Position numbers and translations under genes: made by a program
Notes under the pieces: model-generated
What the model was told of the DNA's origin: nothing
Seen by the model: only the letters and a program-made list of their open reading frames with translations
Databases searched by the model: none
Origin: Streptomyces sp. CC228A
GTDB lineage: Bacteria; Actinomycetota; Actinomycetes; Streptomycetales; Streptomycetaceae
DNA length: 64,000 bases
Assembly: GCF_021390935.1 (NCBI RefSeq)
Contig: NZ_JAJPUI010000002.1
Span: forward strand, 248,001 to 312,000
Direction of reading: 5' to 3'
Shown: one piece after another, positions 39,073 to 48,154 of the stretch
How positions within the stretch are numbered: the stretch's first letter is position 1
How the letters are laid out: each line of letters begins with the position of its first letter

Positions 39073-39098
39073 CGAGGGTTTGCCGATCGGGACCCTCG
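39073..39098. promoter_or_regulatory. Inverted repeat upstream of the riboswitch
   Basis: CGAGGGT (39073-39079) and ACCCTCG (39092-39098) form a 7-bp stem with a 12-base loop. TTTGCCGA occurs at 39060 and 39079, a direct repeat. It lies in the divergent control region between the kinase and gcvT and could bind a regulator; not identified. Confidence 0.4.
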
Positions 39099-39143
39099 TG
39101 CAATGATGTGCGCGCCGACAACCGCATACCGGCCGATCGAATC

Positions 39144-39365
39144 CGTGCGGGAGAGTTCCGGACCAGCCGCAGTCGCTGGCCCGGGCGCCGAAGGAGCAAG
39201 TCCCTCCCTTGAATCTCTCAGGCCCCGCACCGCACGGGTGAGGCAGATCTGAAAAGCGAGCCGCCCCCCGTTCCGGGCGGACGGCTCCACCCAAGGTGCA
39301 AGCCGCGCCCGGCGGGTCCTCCCGCGGGTCACGGCGAACCTCTCAGGTTCCGATGACAGATGGGG
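39144..39365 (+). promoter_or_regulatory. Tandem glycine riboswitch
   Basis: Two consecutive glycine aptamers upstream of gcvT. Aptamer 1 begins CGTGCGGGAGAG (about 39144), has GCGCCGAAGGAGCAAG in the middle and AATCTCTCAGG near 39211. A linker GAAAAGC follows. Aptamer 2 has CCAAGGTGCAAG, then GCGAACCTCTCAGG and GATGACAGATGGGG at its end. This is the family layout in which glycine binding turns on glycine cleavage genes. About 50 bases separate it from the gcvT start, room for an expression platform. Confidence 0.93.
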
Positions 39366-39414
39366 AGGAATCGTCCTCGCCATTGCCGCCCCCTGGACCT
39401 GGGAGCCCCCTTAC

Positions 39415-40530
39415 ATGAGCACTTCCCCGCGCCGTACGGCCCTTGATGCGCTGCATCGTTCGCTGGGCGCCACCATGACCGACTTCGCCGGCTGGGACAT
39501 GCCGCTGCGGTACGGCAGCGAGCGCGACGAGCACCAGGCCGTCCGTACGAGGGCCGGCCTCTTCGACCTCTCCCACATGGGCGAGATCACCGTGACGGGC
39601 CCGCAGGCCGCGGACCTGCTGGACTACGCGCTCGTCGGCAACATCGGCGGTGTCGGCACCGGCCGCGCCCGCTACACGATGATCTGCCGGGAGGACGGCG
39701 GCATCCTCGACGACCTGATCGTGTACCGGCTCCAAGAGCAGGAGTACATGGTCGTCGCCAACGCCTCGAACGCACAGGTCGTGCTGGACGCGCTGACCGA
39801 GCGCGCGGCCGGCTTCGACGCCGAGGTGCGCGACGACCGCGACGCGTACGCGCTCATCGCCGTCCAGGGCCCCGAGTCACCCGGCATCCTGAAGTCCCTC
39901 ACCGACGCGGACCTGGACGGCCTGAAGTACTACGCCGGCCTGCCCGGCACGGTCGCGGGCGTGCCCGCGCTGATCGCCCGTACCGGCTACACCGGGGAGG
40001 ACGGCTTCGAACTGTTCGTGGCGCCGGAGCACGCCGAGCCGCTGTGGCGGGCCCTCACCGAGGCGGGCGCCCCGGTCGGGCTCATCCCCTGCGGCCTGTC
40101 CTGCCGGGACACGCTGCGCCTGGAGGCGGGCATGCCGCTGTACGGGCAGGAGCTGACCACGGAGCTGACCCCGTTCGACGCGGGCCTCGGGCGGGTCGTG
40201 AAGTTCGAGAAGGCCGGCGACTTCGTGGGCCGCGCGGCGCTCGCGGCCGCCGCCGAGCGCGCCGAGTCGGCGCCGCCGCGCAAGCTGGTCGGGCTGGTCG
40301 CCGAGGGCCGCCGGGTGCCGCGCGCCGGGATGGACGTGGTCGCGGGCGGCGAGGTCGTCGGCCGGGTCACCTCCGGCGCCCCCTCCCCCACGCTGGGCAA
40401 GCCGATCGCCATGGCGTACGTCGACGCGGCCCACGCCGCCCCCGGCACGGCGGGCGTCGGTGTCGACATCCGCGGCACCAGCGAGCCGTACGAGGTCGTG
40501 GCGCTGCCGTTCTACAAGCGCCAGAAGTGA
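39415..40530 (+). CDS. gcvT: Aminomethyltransferase, glycine cleavage T protein
   Basis: 371 residues. Takes the aminomethyl group from the lipoylated H protein to tetrahydrofolate, releasing ammonia. Typical blocks: [46 protein letters not shown] and the late [16 protein letters not shown], with the catalytic Asp in FAGWDMP. The ATG at 39415 has GGGAG nine bases upstream. First gene after the riboswitch. The P protein gene gcvP is not in the window. Confidence 0.96.
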   Translation: MSTSPRRTALDALHRSLGATMTDFAGWDMPLRYGSERDEHQAVRTRAGLFDLSHMGEITVTGPQAADLLDYALVGNIGGVGTGRARYTMICREDGGILDDLIVYRLQEQEYMVVANASNAQVVLDALTERAAGFDAEVRDDRDAYALIAVQGPESPGILKSLTDADLDGLKYYAGLPGTVAGVPALIARTGYTGEDGFELFVAPEHAEPLWRALTEAGAPVGLIPCGLSCRDTLRLEAGMPLYGQELTTELTPFDAGLGRVVKFEKAGDFVGRAALAAAAERAESAPPRKLVGLVAEGRRVPRAGMDVVAGGEVVGRVTSGAPSPTLGKPIAMAYVDAAHAAPGTAGVGVDIRGTSEPYEVVALPFYKRQK

Positions 40531-40612
40531 CATAAAGGCGTCAAAAGCGACGCTCGCGCCCGCGTGCGCCCCCGTTCCTCACCAGTCCCCCGCGTACAGG
40601 AGAATTCACGTC

Positions 40613-40987
40613 ATGAGCAACCCCACCGAGCTGCGCTACAGCAAGGAGCACGAGTGGCTGTCGGCCGCCGAGGACGGCGTCTCGACGGTCGGCATCACGG
40701 AGCACGCGGCGAACGCCCTGGGCGACGTCGTGTACGTCCAGCTCCCCGAGGTCGGCGAGACGGTCACCGCCAACGAGACCTGCGGCGAGCTGGAGTCCAC
40801 CAAGTCCGTCAGCGACCTCTACTCGCCGGTGACCGGTGAGATCACCGAGGTCAACCAGGAGGTCGTGGACGACCCCTCCCTGGTCAACACCGCCCCCTTC
40901 GAGGGCGGCTGGCTGTTCAAGGTGCGCGTCACGGAGGAGCCCGAGGGCCTGCTCTCCGCCGACGAGTACACCGAGTACGCCGGCTGA
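40613..40987 (+). CDS. gcvH: Glycine cleavage H protein
   Basis: 124 residues. Carries the lipoyl arm on Lys64 in [12 protein letters not shown], in a beta-hairpin as expected. YSKEHEWL starts the domain. The ATG at 40613 has AGGAGA ten bases upstream. 82 bases after gcvT, likely same mRNA. Confidence 0.96.
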   Translation: MSNPTELRYSKEHEWLSAAEDGVSTVGITEHAANALGDVVYVQLPEVGETVTANETCGELESTKSVSDLYSPVTGEITEVNQEVVDDPSLVNTAPFEGGWLFKVRVTEEPEGLLSADEYTEYAG

Positions 40988-41041
40988 CCGGCCGCCGCAC
41001 CCGGACACCCGACACCTTCACCCACCCGTAGGGACCGCGTG

Positions 41042-42298
41042 ATGTCGCTTCTGAACACCCCTCTCCACGAGCTGGACCCGGACGTCGCCGCCGCCGTCGA
41101 CGCCGAGCTCCGCCGCCAGCAGAACACCCTTGAGATGATCGCCTCGGAGAACTTCGCTCCGGTCGCGGTCATGGAGGCCCAGGGCTCCGTCCTCACCAAC
41201 AAGTACGCCGAGGGCTACCCCGGCCGCCGCTACTACGGCGGCTGCGAGCACGTCGACGTGGTCGAGCAGATCGCCATCGACCGCATCAAGGACCTCTTCG
41301 GCGCCGAGCACGCGAACGTGCAGCCGCACTCGGGCGCCCAGGCCAACGCGGCGGCGATGTTCGCGCTGCTGAAGCCGGGCGACACGATCATGGGTCTGAA
41401 CCTCGCGCACGGCGGGCACCTGACCCACGGCATGAAGATCAACTTCTCCGGCAAGCTCTACAACGTGGTCGCGTACCACGTGGACGAGACCGGCGTGGTC
41501 GACATGGCGGAGGTCGAGCGCCTCGCCAAGGAGTCCAAGCCGAAGCTGATCGTGGCCGGCTGGTCCGCCTACCCGCGCCAGCTGGACTTCCCCGCGTTCC
41601 GCCGGATCGCGGACGAGGTCGGCGCGTACCTGATGGTCGACATGGCCCACTTCGCGGGCCTGGTCGCCGCCGGGCTGCACCCCAACCCGGTGCCGCACGC
41701 CCACGTGGTCACCACGACCACCCACAAGACCCTGGGCGGCCCGCGCGGCGGTGTGATCCTCTCCACGGCCGAGCTCGCCAAGAAGATCAACTCCGCGGTC
41801 TTCCCCGGCCAGCAGGGCGGCCCGCTGGAGCACGTCATCGCGGCGAAGGCGGTCGCCTTCAAGGTCGCGGCGAGCGAGGAGTTCAAGGAGCGCCAGCAGC
41901 GCACGGTGGAGGGCGCCCGCATCCTCGCCGAGCGCCTCGTCCGGGACGACGTCAAGGCCGTGGGCGTGGACGTCCTGTCCGGCGGCACCGACGTGCACCT
42001 GGTCCTGGTGGACCTGCGCAACAGCGAGCTGGACGGCCAGCAGGCCGAGGACCGCCTCCACGAGGTCGGCATCACGGTCAACCGGAACGCGATCCCGAAC
42101 GACCCGCGGCCCCCGATGGTCACCTCGGGCCTGCGGATCGGCACCCCGGCGCTGGCCACCCGCGGCTTCCAGGCGGAGGACTTCCGGGAGGTCGCGGACA
42201 TCATCGCCGAGACCCTGAAGCCGGCCTACGACGCCGCCGCGCTGCGCGCCCGGGTCGAGACCCTCGCCGGGAAGCACCCGCTGTACCCCAGCCTGTGA
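41042..42298 (+). CDS. glyA: Serine hydroxymethyltransferase
   Basis: 418 residues. Interconverts serine and glycine with tetrahydrofolate. PLP Lys229 is in [36 protein letters not shown] and VDMAHFAGL are standard. The ATG at 41042 is preferred over the adjacent GTG because the normal N-terminus begins [13 protein letters not shown]. The GGGAC upstream is a modest Shine-Dalgarno. 54 bases after gcvH. Confidence 0.97.
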   Translation: MSLLNTPLHELDPDVAAAVDAELRRQQNTLEMIASENFAPVAVMEAQGSVLTNKYAEGYPGRRYYGGCEHVDVVEQIAIDRIKDLFGAEHANVQPHSGAQANAAAMFALLKPGDTIMGLNLAHGGHLTHGMKINFSGKLYNVVAYHVDETGVVDMAEVERLAKESKPKLIVAGWSAYPRQLDFPAFRRIADEVGAYLMVDMAHFAGLVAAGLHPNPVPHAHVVTTTTHKTLGGPRGGVILSTAELAKKINSAVFPGQQGGPLEHVIAAKAVAFKVAASEEFKERQQRTVEGARILAERLVRDDVKAVGVDVLSGGTDVHLVLVDLRNSELDGQQAEDRLHEVGITVNRNAIPNDPRPPMVTSGLRIGTPALATRGFQAEDFREVADIIAETLKPAYDAAALRARVETLAGKHPLYPSL

Positions 42299-42325
42299 CG
42301 TTCGGCACGTAACGGACTATTTGCC

Positions 42326-42364
42326 GGGGCACCGCGCACACTGACACGGTGAGTGCGGTGCCCC
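42326..42364. terminator. Stem-loop between glyA and sdaA
   Basis: GGGGCACCGC pairs perfectly with GCGGTGCCCC (10 bp, 19-base loop), 28 bases after the glyA stop. It may terminate glyA or lie in the sdaA leader. Confidence 0.55.
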
Positions 42365-42451
42365 GTCCCGTGCCCAGGCACCACCACCCCAGCCCCGACC
42401 CGCACCACCCCACCGGCAGACAGCGGCGTCTACCACCCAAGGAGTCCCCCC

Positions 42452-43819
42452 GTGGCCATCTCGGTCTTCGACCTGTTCTCGATCGGCATCGGGCCGTCCA
42501 GCTCCCACACCGTCGGCCCGATGCGGGCCGCCCGGATGTTCGTGCGCCGCCTCAAGAACGAGGGCGTGCTGGCCGCCACCGCTTCCGTGCGGTGCGAGCT
42601 GTACGGCTCCCTCGGCGCCACCGGACACGGGCACGGCACCCCCAAGGCGGTCCTCCTCGGTCTGGAGGGCGCATCGCCCCGCACGGTCGACGTGGAGTCC
42701 GCGGACGACCGGGTCGAGGCGATCAGGGCCGCGCGGCGGATCAACCTCCTGGGCGCCCACGAGATCGCCTTCGACTTCGACGAGGACCTCGTCCTGCACC
42801 GCCGCAAGGCGCTCCCCTACCACGCCAACGGCATGACCCTGTGGGCGTACGACGCCGACGGCGCTGCGCTGCTGGAGAAGACGTACTACTCGGTGGGCGG
42901 CGGGTTCGTCGTCGACGAGGACGCGGTCGGCGCCGACCGGATCAAGCTCGACGACACGTCCCTGAAGTACCCCTTCCGCACCGGGGACGAGCTGCTGCGC
43001 CTCACCCGCGAGACCGGCCTGTCGATCTCCGCGCTGATGCTGGAGAACGAGAAGGCGTGGCGCACCGAGCAGGAGATCCGCGAGGGACTCCTGGAGATCT
43101 GGCGGGTCATGCGGGAGTGCGTCGACCGCGGCATGTCCCGCGAGGGCATCCTCCCGGGCGGCCTGCGGGTCCGCCGCCGCGCCGCCACCACCGCCCGCAA
43201 GCTGCGCTCCGAGGGCGACCCGCTGGCGCTGTCCATGGAGTGGATCACGCTCTACGCGATGGCCGTGAACGAGGAGAACGCGGCGGGCGGGCGCGTCGTG
43301 ACCGCGCCGACGAACGGCGCCGCCGGCATCATCCCGGCGGTCCTGCACTACTACGTGAACTTCGTGCCGGGCGCCGACGAGGACGGCGTGGTGCGCTTCC
43401 TGCTGGCGGCGGGCGCGATCGGCATGCTCTTCAAGGAGAACGCCTCCATCTCCGGCGCGGAGGTCGGCTGCCAGGGCGAGGTCGGCTCGGCCTGCTCGAT
43501 GGCGGCGGGCGCCCTCGCCGAGGTGATGGGCGGTTCGCCGGAGCAGGTGGAGAACGCCGCCGAGATCGGCATGGAGCACAACCTGGGCCTGACCTGCGAC
43601 CCGGTCGGCGGCCTGGTGCAGATCCCGTGCATCGAGCGCAACGGCATGGCCGCGGTGAAGGCGGTCACGGCGGCGCGGATGGCGATGCGCGGCGACGGCA
43701 CGCACAAGGTGTCCCTGGACAAGGTCATCAAGACGATGAAGGACACCGGCGCCGACATGTCGGTCAAGTACAAGGAGACCGCGCGCGGCGGGCTCGCGGT
43801 GAACATCATCGAGTGCTGA
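42452..43819 (+). CDS. sdaA: L-serine dehydratase (4Fe-4S), single-chain
   Basis: 455 residues. Converts L-serine to pyruvate and ammonia. SSSHTVGP is the substrate loop. The cluster ligands read Cys340, Cys382 and Cys393 ([21 protein letters not shown]), and the final residue is Cys455. This is a constant offset of three from the Legionella enzyme, where the terminal Cys caps the active site. The GTG at 42452 has AAGGAG seven bases upstream. With glyA it closes a route from glycine to pyruvate. Confidence 0.94.
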   Translation: MAISVFDLFSIGIGPSSSHTVGPMRAARMFVRRLKNEGVLAATASVRCELYGSLGATGHGHGTPKAVLLGLEGASPRTVDVESADDRVEAIRAARRINLLGAHEIAFDFDEDLVLHRRKALPYHANGMTLWAYDADGAALLEKTYYSVGGGFVVDEDAVGADRIKLDDTSLKYPFRTGDELLRLTRETGLSISALMLENEKAWRTEQEIREGLLEIWRVMRECVDRGMSREGILPGGLRVRRRAATTARKLRSEGDPLALSMEWITLYAMAVNEENAAGGRVVTAPTNGAAGIIPAVLHYYVNFVPGADEDGVVRFLLAAGAIGMLFKENASISGAEVGCQGEVGSACSMAAGALAEVMGGSPEQVENAAEIGMEHNLGLTCDPVGGLVQIPCIERNGMAAVKAVTAARMAMRGDGTHKVSLDKVIKTMKDTGADMSVKYKETARGGLAVNIIEC

Positions 43820-43859
43820 GGAGGCGGCCCCCGGTGCCCCCGGGGGCCCGTCACACGCG

Positions 43860-43890
43860 GCGGCCACCCGGTGCGACACCGGGTGGCCGC
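43860..43890. terminator. Bidirectional stem-loop after sdaA
   Basis: GCGGCCACCCGGTG and CACCGGGTGGCCGC form a perfect 14-bp stem with a CGA loop between convergent genes. No U-tract. Confidence 0.75.
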
Positions 43891-43924
43891 GGCGGTGCTC
43901 GGCCGGGCGGGCCGGCCGGGGTGC

Positions 43925-44140
43925 TCAGGCCCTGCTGACGCGGGTCCAGAACTCGTCCCAGCTCAGCTGCCCGTCGCCGTTGGCGTCCTGCGCGTTGATG
44001 ACGGCCTGGGCCACGGGCTCGGTGACGTTGAAGTCGCCCAGCTGCGCCATGACGCTCTTGTACTCGGCGGCCGTGATGAACCCGTCGCCGTCCGCGTCGA
44101 ACCGGTCGAAAGCCTTGCGCGCGGCCTCGATGTCCGCCAT
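43925..44140 (-). CDS. EF-hand calcium-binding protein, CabD-like
   Basis: 71 residues with two EF-hands: DADGDGFITAAE at about 15-26 and DANGDGQLSWDE at about 52-63, both with the full set of ligands. Size and sequence resemble CabD (SCO5464) of S. coelicolor, a two-EF-hand protein with a solved structure, by memory. It is a small calcium sensor or buffer; partners unknown. The ATG at 44140 follows GGGGTGGAG closely. Confidence 0.88.
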   Translation of the reverse strand: MADIEAARKAFDRFDADGDGFITAAEYKSVMAQLGDFNVTEPVAQAVINAQDANGDGQLSWDEFWTRVSRA

Positions 44141-44233
44141 CGCTCCACCCCTTAGTGATACCTGCTGTACGGCGGTCAGCGTACCGGCTGGACCGGGCGG
44201 CGCCTCCTGGGCCCCATCGGTGAGGATGGGCGC

Positions 44234-44875
44234 ATGAGCGACGCAGTGGGACGCGTACTGGCCGCGGCCGCGCGGGGCGTGTTCCCGCCGCCTGACGGCT
44301 CCGTGGCGGTCGTCCCGCAGCCGGGTCCGCGGGACGCGGGGGTGCCGGCCTTCACCGCGCACTCGGTGGTGTTCGTCGACGAGGACCCCGCCTGGGTGCG
44401 CGCCCGGTTGGCGGCCGTGGGGAGGGACCCGCTGGCGGCCGCCGTGAACCCCCGCTTCCTCACCGCGCTGATGGACCGTACGGGGCGGTGGACGGACGGC
44501 GTCGACCTGCTGAGCGTCGCGGACCGGCTGCCGGGCGAACCCCCGGTGGGGTTGCGGGAGATCGAGGACCCCGGCCACCCGCGGGTCGTACGGGCCCGTG
44601 CGCACCGCGACGACGTGCGGGTATGGCGGGCGGACGAGGGCGGCGTGGTGGTCCTGGGCCGGGGGGTGCCGGGCCGCTGGGAGTGCGCGGTGGAGGTGGA
44701 CGCGGAGGCGCGCGGCCGGGGCCTGGGCGCCCGGCTGGCCCTGGCCGCCCGGCATCTCGTGCCGGGCGGCCGCGTGTGGGCGCAGGCGTCGCCCGGCAAC
44801 GCCCGCAGCGTGCGCGCCTTCCAGACGGCGGGCTACCGGCCGGTGTGCGCGGAGGTGCTGCTGACGGCGGGCTGA
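44234..44875 (+). CDS. GNAT family acetyltransferase
   Basis: 213 residues. The acetyl-CoA loop AEARGRGLGARLALAAR and the downstream ASPGNARSVRAFQTAGYRPV define the GNAT domain in the C-terminal 100 residues. The first 110 residues have no clear family match and may determine substrate choice. ATG at 44234; convergent with the lipoprotein gene after it. Confidence 0.8.
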   Translation: MSDAVGRVLAAAARGVFPPPDGSVAVVPQPGPRDAGVPAFTAHSVVFVDEDPAWVRARLAAVGRDPLAAAVNPRFLTALMDRTGRWTDGVDLLSVADRLPGEPPVGLREIEDPGHPRVVRARAHRDDVRVWRADEGGVVVLGRGVPGRWECAVEVDAEARGRGLGARLALAARHLVPGGRVWAQASPGNARSVRAFQTAGYRPVCAEVLLTAG

Positions 44876-44905
44876 CGCCGCGGGCCGGCCCCGGGCCTGG
44901 CGGGT

Positions 44906-46069
44906 TCAGCGGAAGACGCCGGTGTGGCCCAGGGAGTAGCGGCCGGGCTGGGGGTAGACGGCCAGGCCGTGGGGGCCGTCGCCGACGGGGATGCGGGCCA
45001 GTTGCTTGCCGGTCGTGGTGTCGATGGCGTACACCTCGGAGTCGTACCGGCCGGAGAGCCACAGGACCTTGCCGTCCGCGGAGACGCCGCCCATGTCCGG
45101 TGAGCCGCCGTCGGGCAGCCACCACTTCTTGGTGAGCTTGTTCTTCGTGAAGTCGAAGACCGAGACGGAGCCCTCCCCGCGGTTCGGGACGTACATCTCC
45201 TTGGAGTCCCGGGAGACGTACAGGCCGTGGCAGCCCTTGCCGGTGGGCAGCAGCGTCGGGGTGGTGAACTTGTCGCCGTCCAGGACCCACATGCCGTGCG
45301 CCATCATGTCGGCGATGTAGAAGGTCTTGCCGTCCGGGGAGAGCTTGACGTCCTGCGGCATGGCCCCGTTGAAGGGCAGCTTCTGCTGGCCGACGACCTT
45401 CATCTTCTGCGTGTCGACCTTCAGCAGTTCGCCGGAGAACTCGCAGGACACGATGAAGTAGCGGCCGTCCGCGGAGAAGTCGGCGTGGTTCACGCCGTAG
45501 CAGGAGACCGGCTCCGTGTGGACGCGCTTCATGGTGTGCGGGTCGCGGAAGACCAGCTCGCGGTCCAGTGAGGCCATGACGACCGCGTACTTGCCGTTCG
45601 GCGTGAAGTACAGGTTGTACGGGTCGTGGACCTCCACGTCCTTGCCGCGCTTGCCGGTCGCGGGGTCGATGGGGGTGAGGGTGTGGCCCTGGTTGTTGTT
45701 GACCCAGAGGGTCTTCAGGTCCCAGGAGGGCACGACGTGCTGCGGGTGCTTGCCGACCGGGATGGTCTCGACGACCTTGTAGGTCTTCGGGTCGATGACG
45801 GTGACGGTGTTGGACAGCGTGTTGGGCACGTAGACCCGGGACGGGAAGTCCTTGACGACCGGCGACAGCTTGTTCGGCCGGTCGGCGGCGTAGATGTCCT
45901 TGGCGTCGAGGACCGGGGGCATGCCCGGCAGTCCGGCGGGGGCGGCGGGCTTCTTCGGTACGGGGGGCGCGGCGGCCTCGGGGGCGGCCGGTTCGCTCGC
46001 CGAGCCGCAGCCCGAGGCGAGGGCGGCGAGGACGGCGGCCGCGAGCAGGATCGAGGGGCGTTTCATCAT
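44906..46069 (-). CDS. YncE/YVTN-type beta-propeller lipoprotein
   Basis: 387 residues. Signal peptide MMKRPSILLAAAVLAALASGC with a lipobox-like ASGC, then a Pro/Ala linker and a seven-bladed propeller with the repeated SNTVTVIDPKT, SADGRYF and SPDGKTF motifs. Homologs are described as YncE or nitrite-reductase-like propellers, without catalytic haem sites. Likely a binding or scaffolding protein on the outer face of the membrane. Start chosen at the ATG at 46069, with AGGTGA eight bases upstream. Confidence 0.82.
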   Translation of the reverse strand: MMKRPSILLAAAVLAALASGCGSASEPAAPEAAAPPVPKKPAAPAGLPGMPPVLDAKDIYAADRPNKLSPVVKDFPSRVYVPNTLSNTVTVIDPKTYKVVETIPVGKHPQHVVPSWDLKTLWVNNNQGHTLTPIDPATGKRGKDVEVHDPYNLYFTPNGKYAVVMASLDRELVFRDPHTMKRVHTEPVSCYGVNHADFSADGRYFIVSCEFSGELLKVDTQKMKVVGQQKLPFNGAMPQDVKLSPDGKTFYIADMMAHGMWVLDGDKFTTPTLLPTGKGCHGLYVSRDSKEMYVPNRGEGSVSVFDFTKNKLTKKWWLPDGGSPDMGGVSADGKVLWLSGRYDSEVYAIDTTTGKQLARIPVGDGPHGLAVYPQPGRYSLGHTGVFR

Positions 46070-46484
46070 GTGCACGGTCACCTGACCATTTAAGAGCGAT
46101 GCGGTACGGAACATACCGATTGACCCGTCATGTGCCGTTTTTTGGTGGCAACGCCCCCCGTCTGCCATAGTCGGCCCTGCGACCCCCATGACCCGGGCCA
46201 GGTCGTCGACAGCGCCGTCGGACACACCCCTTTCCCGTTCGGGGCGCTCATGTGCAGAAGCCCCCGTGCGGCGCCGTCACCACGGCATGCAGGGGGCTTC
46301 CGTGCGTCCGGCGCAGCGGCGGGGGCGGCCGGCGGGTGGGCGCCGGACCGGGCGGAGGGTGCGGTGGACGGGGTGCGCGGAGCGCGCGGGGCGCCACCGG
46401 ACGCGGGACGCCAGCGGATACGGGACGACGGGCCCGGCGGGTGCGGCGGGAGCGGGGCTTGGTGGGCCGTGCGGTGGCTCTGGA
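46070..46484. other. Intergenic region with stem-loop
   Basis: About 415 bases, no credible gene. At 46257-46265 and 46292-46300, GAAGCCCCC and GGGGGCTTC form a perfect 9-bp stem that may end the ATPase mRNA. The first 80 bases include an AT-rich patch (about 46075-46150) probably holding the propeller gene's promoter. Confidence 0.5.
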
Positions 46485-46991
46485 CTATCCCCGGTCGGCG
46501 ACCCGCATCTCGAACCACGTGTTCTTGCCGCGGGGCAGCAGGTCCACGCCCCAGCGGTCGGAGAGCTTGTCCACCAGGAACAGGCCGCGCCCGCTGATGT
46601 CCGTCTCCCGCACCGGCATGAGGCAGGGCAGTCCGCGCGAGGGGTCGCGCACCTCGACCCGGATGCGGCCCCGGCCGCGCCGCATGCGCAGGCCGAAGAC
46701 GCGGGCGCCGGTGTGGCGCACGGCGTTCCCGACGAGCTCGGAGACGAGCAGGACAGTGTCCTCGGCGATCTGCGGGCCGAGCGACCACTCCCGCAGGACG
46801 ACGTGATGCACCATCCTGCGGGCCAGGGCGGCGGACTGGGGGCGGGACGGCATCTGCACTTCCTCGACCGTCGGGTCGCCGTACTGCTCCAGCGCCTTCA
46901 GCGCCTGCTCGTCATCCGCCGTGGGCATCCACCGCGCGGTGGTGGCGCTGCCGCGCTGCCATGGTTGCTCCACACCTTCCAGCCCCGCCAT
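46485..46991 (-). CDS. RsbW-like anti-sigma factor/ATP-binding protein
   Basis: 168 residues. The HATPase_c N box is VSELVGNAVRHT and the G box SGRGLFLVDKLSDRW, matching the Streptomyces class of single-domain serine-kinase/anti-sigma proteins. Dozens occur per genome, most of unknown partner. The start is uncertain: the ATG at 46991 gives a 40-residue leader before the domain, and a shorter form from an internal GTG is possible. No anti-anti-sigma gene is adjacent. Confidence 0.8.
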   Translation of the reverse strand: MAGLEGVEQPWQRGSATTARWMPTADDEQALKALEQYGDPTVEEVQMPSRPQSAALARRMVHHVVLREWSLGPQIAEDTVLLVSELVGNAVRHTGARVFGLRMRRGRGRIRVEVRDPSRGLPCLMPVRETDISGRGLFLVDKLSDRWGVDLLPRGKNTWFEMRVADRG

Positions 46992-47293
46992 GCCCCCATC
47001 ATGACCGTCCGGCGTGCCGCGCGGGGCGGTTCCGCGGGAATCGCCGCCGCGGGACCCGCACCCAGGGGAGGGGCGTGCAGCATATGACGGGGGCAACGGA
47101 GACCCGCTCCGCCCGTGCTGACCTGCGGTGACACACCGTTCGGCCATGATCACGGACAGATTCGGGCACACCTGGCTCAAGGCGGGCTTGAGGCCGCCTC
47201 AAACCACCCGCAGGACTGAACCGGTAACGGACCGTTTCCGCCACCCGGATCGGCCGCTTTCCGCGGCGCCGCCCCCGCCGGTGTGGTCATATG
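46992..47293. other. Intergenic region with a TTGAGG palindrome
   Basis: About 300 bases. TTGAGG-CCG-CCTCAA at 47188-47202 is a perfect 15-base inverted repeat with a 3-base centre, in an AT-richer area. It could be an operator for the ATPase gene or a terminator element for the hydratase. No gene seen. Confidence 0.45.
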
Positions 47294-48061
47294 TCAAAGG
47301 AACTTCGCCTTGCCGGGGCCCTCCTCGACGAAGCTGCGCATGCCCCGCTCCCGGTCCTCGGTCGCGAACAGGCCCGCGAACCAGTTGCGTTCGATCGCCA
47401 GGCCCGTGTCGATGTCCGTCTCCAGACCCGCGTCGACCGACTCCTTGGCGGCGCGCAGGGCGAGCGCCGGCCCCTGGGCGAGCTTCGCGGCCCAGGCGTG
47501 CGCCTGCTCGTACACCTCGGCCGCCGGGACGACCCGGTCGACGAGGCCGATGGCGAGCGCCTCGTCCGCCCGGACGTGCCGCCCGGTGAAGATGAGGTCC
47601 TTGGCCTTGGACGGCCCGACGAGCCGCGCCAGCCGCTGGGTGCCGCCGGCCCCCGGGATGAGGCCGAGCAGGATCTCCGGCTGGCCCAGCTTCGCGTTGT
47701 CCGCGGCGATGCGGAAGTCGGCGCACAGCGCCAGCTCGCAGCCGCCTCCCAGGGCGTAGCCGGTGACGGCGGCGACGACCGGCTTGGGGATGCGGGCCAC
47801 GGCGGTGAAGGAGTCCTGCAGGGCCTTGCCGCGCAGCACCATGGCCCGGTGGTCCATGGCCTGCATCTCCTTGATGTCCGCGCCGGCCGCGAAGACCTTC
47901 TCGCCGCCGTAGAGCACCACCGCGCGCACGTCGTCGCGGTTGGCGGCCTCCTCGGCGAGTTCCTTGAGGCGGTCCTGGGTGGCGATGTCCAGGGCGTTCA
48001 TGGGGGGCCGGTCCAGGCGGACGGTGCCGACACCCGCGGAGACTTCGAGAGTGACTGTCAT
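47294..48061 (-). CDS. Enoyl-CoA hydratase/isomerase (crotonase) family
   Basis: 255 residues. The oxyanion-hole blocks are VFAAGADIKEM and ALGGGCELALCADF, and the catalytic glutamates lie in GQPEILLGLIPGAGGTQRL. This is the normal 2-enoyl-CoA hydratase set, so it likely works in fatty acid beta-oxidation. The ATG at 48061 has TAACCT seven bases upstream and no Shine-Dalgarno. A near-perfect 18-bp palindrome adjoins that -10. Standalone gene. Confidence 0.9.
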   Translation of the reverse strand: MTVTLEVSAGVGTVRLDRPPMNALDIATQDRLKELAEEAANRDDVRAVVLYGGEKVFAAGADIKEMQAMDHRAMVLRGKALQDSFTAVARIPKPVVAAVTGYALGGGCELALCADFRIAADNAKLGQPEILLGLIPGAGGTQRLARLVGPSKAKDLIFTGRHVRADEALAIGLVDRVVPAAEVYEQAHAWAAKLAQGPALALRAAKESVDAGLETDIDTGLAIERNWFAGLFATEDRERGMRSFVEEGPGKAKFL

Positions 48062-48068
48062 ACGGGGC

Positions 48069-48092
48069 AGGTTAGCCGTCGTTAACGGCGGC
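48069..48092 (-). promoter_or_regulatory. Hydratase promoter with 18-bp palindrome
   Basis: -10 TAACCT (48074-48069) sits beside GCCGTCGTTAACGGCGGC (48075-48092), which matches its reverse complement except at one base pair. Such an element in the spacer is the usual site for a TetR- or GntR-type repressor of fatty acid genes. Confidence 0.6.
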
Positions 48093-48097
48093 CGGAG

Positions 48098-48144
48098 CGC
48101 GGGTGGGCCCGGTGCCGCCCGCCACGGCACCGGGCCCACCCGCG
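48098..48144 (-). terminator. Stem-loop after the first L,D-transpeptidase gene
   Basis: Perfect 20-bp inverted repeat (48098-48117 and 48125-48144) with a 7-base loop, 10 bases beyond the stop. No U-tract. Confidence 0.75.
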
Positions 48145-48154
48145 GGGCGCGCTC

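Noticed and set aside
37083..39383. 766-residue minus-strand frame spanning the kinase and SseB-like genes
   Set aside because: Combines true SseB-like sequence at one end with out-of-frame reading of the kinase; not one protein.
46130..46597. 155-residue plus-strand frame in the spacer at 46.2 kb
   Set aside because: No Shine-Dalgarno, weak codon pattern, and overlaps the ATPase gene antisense.
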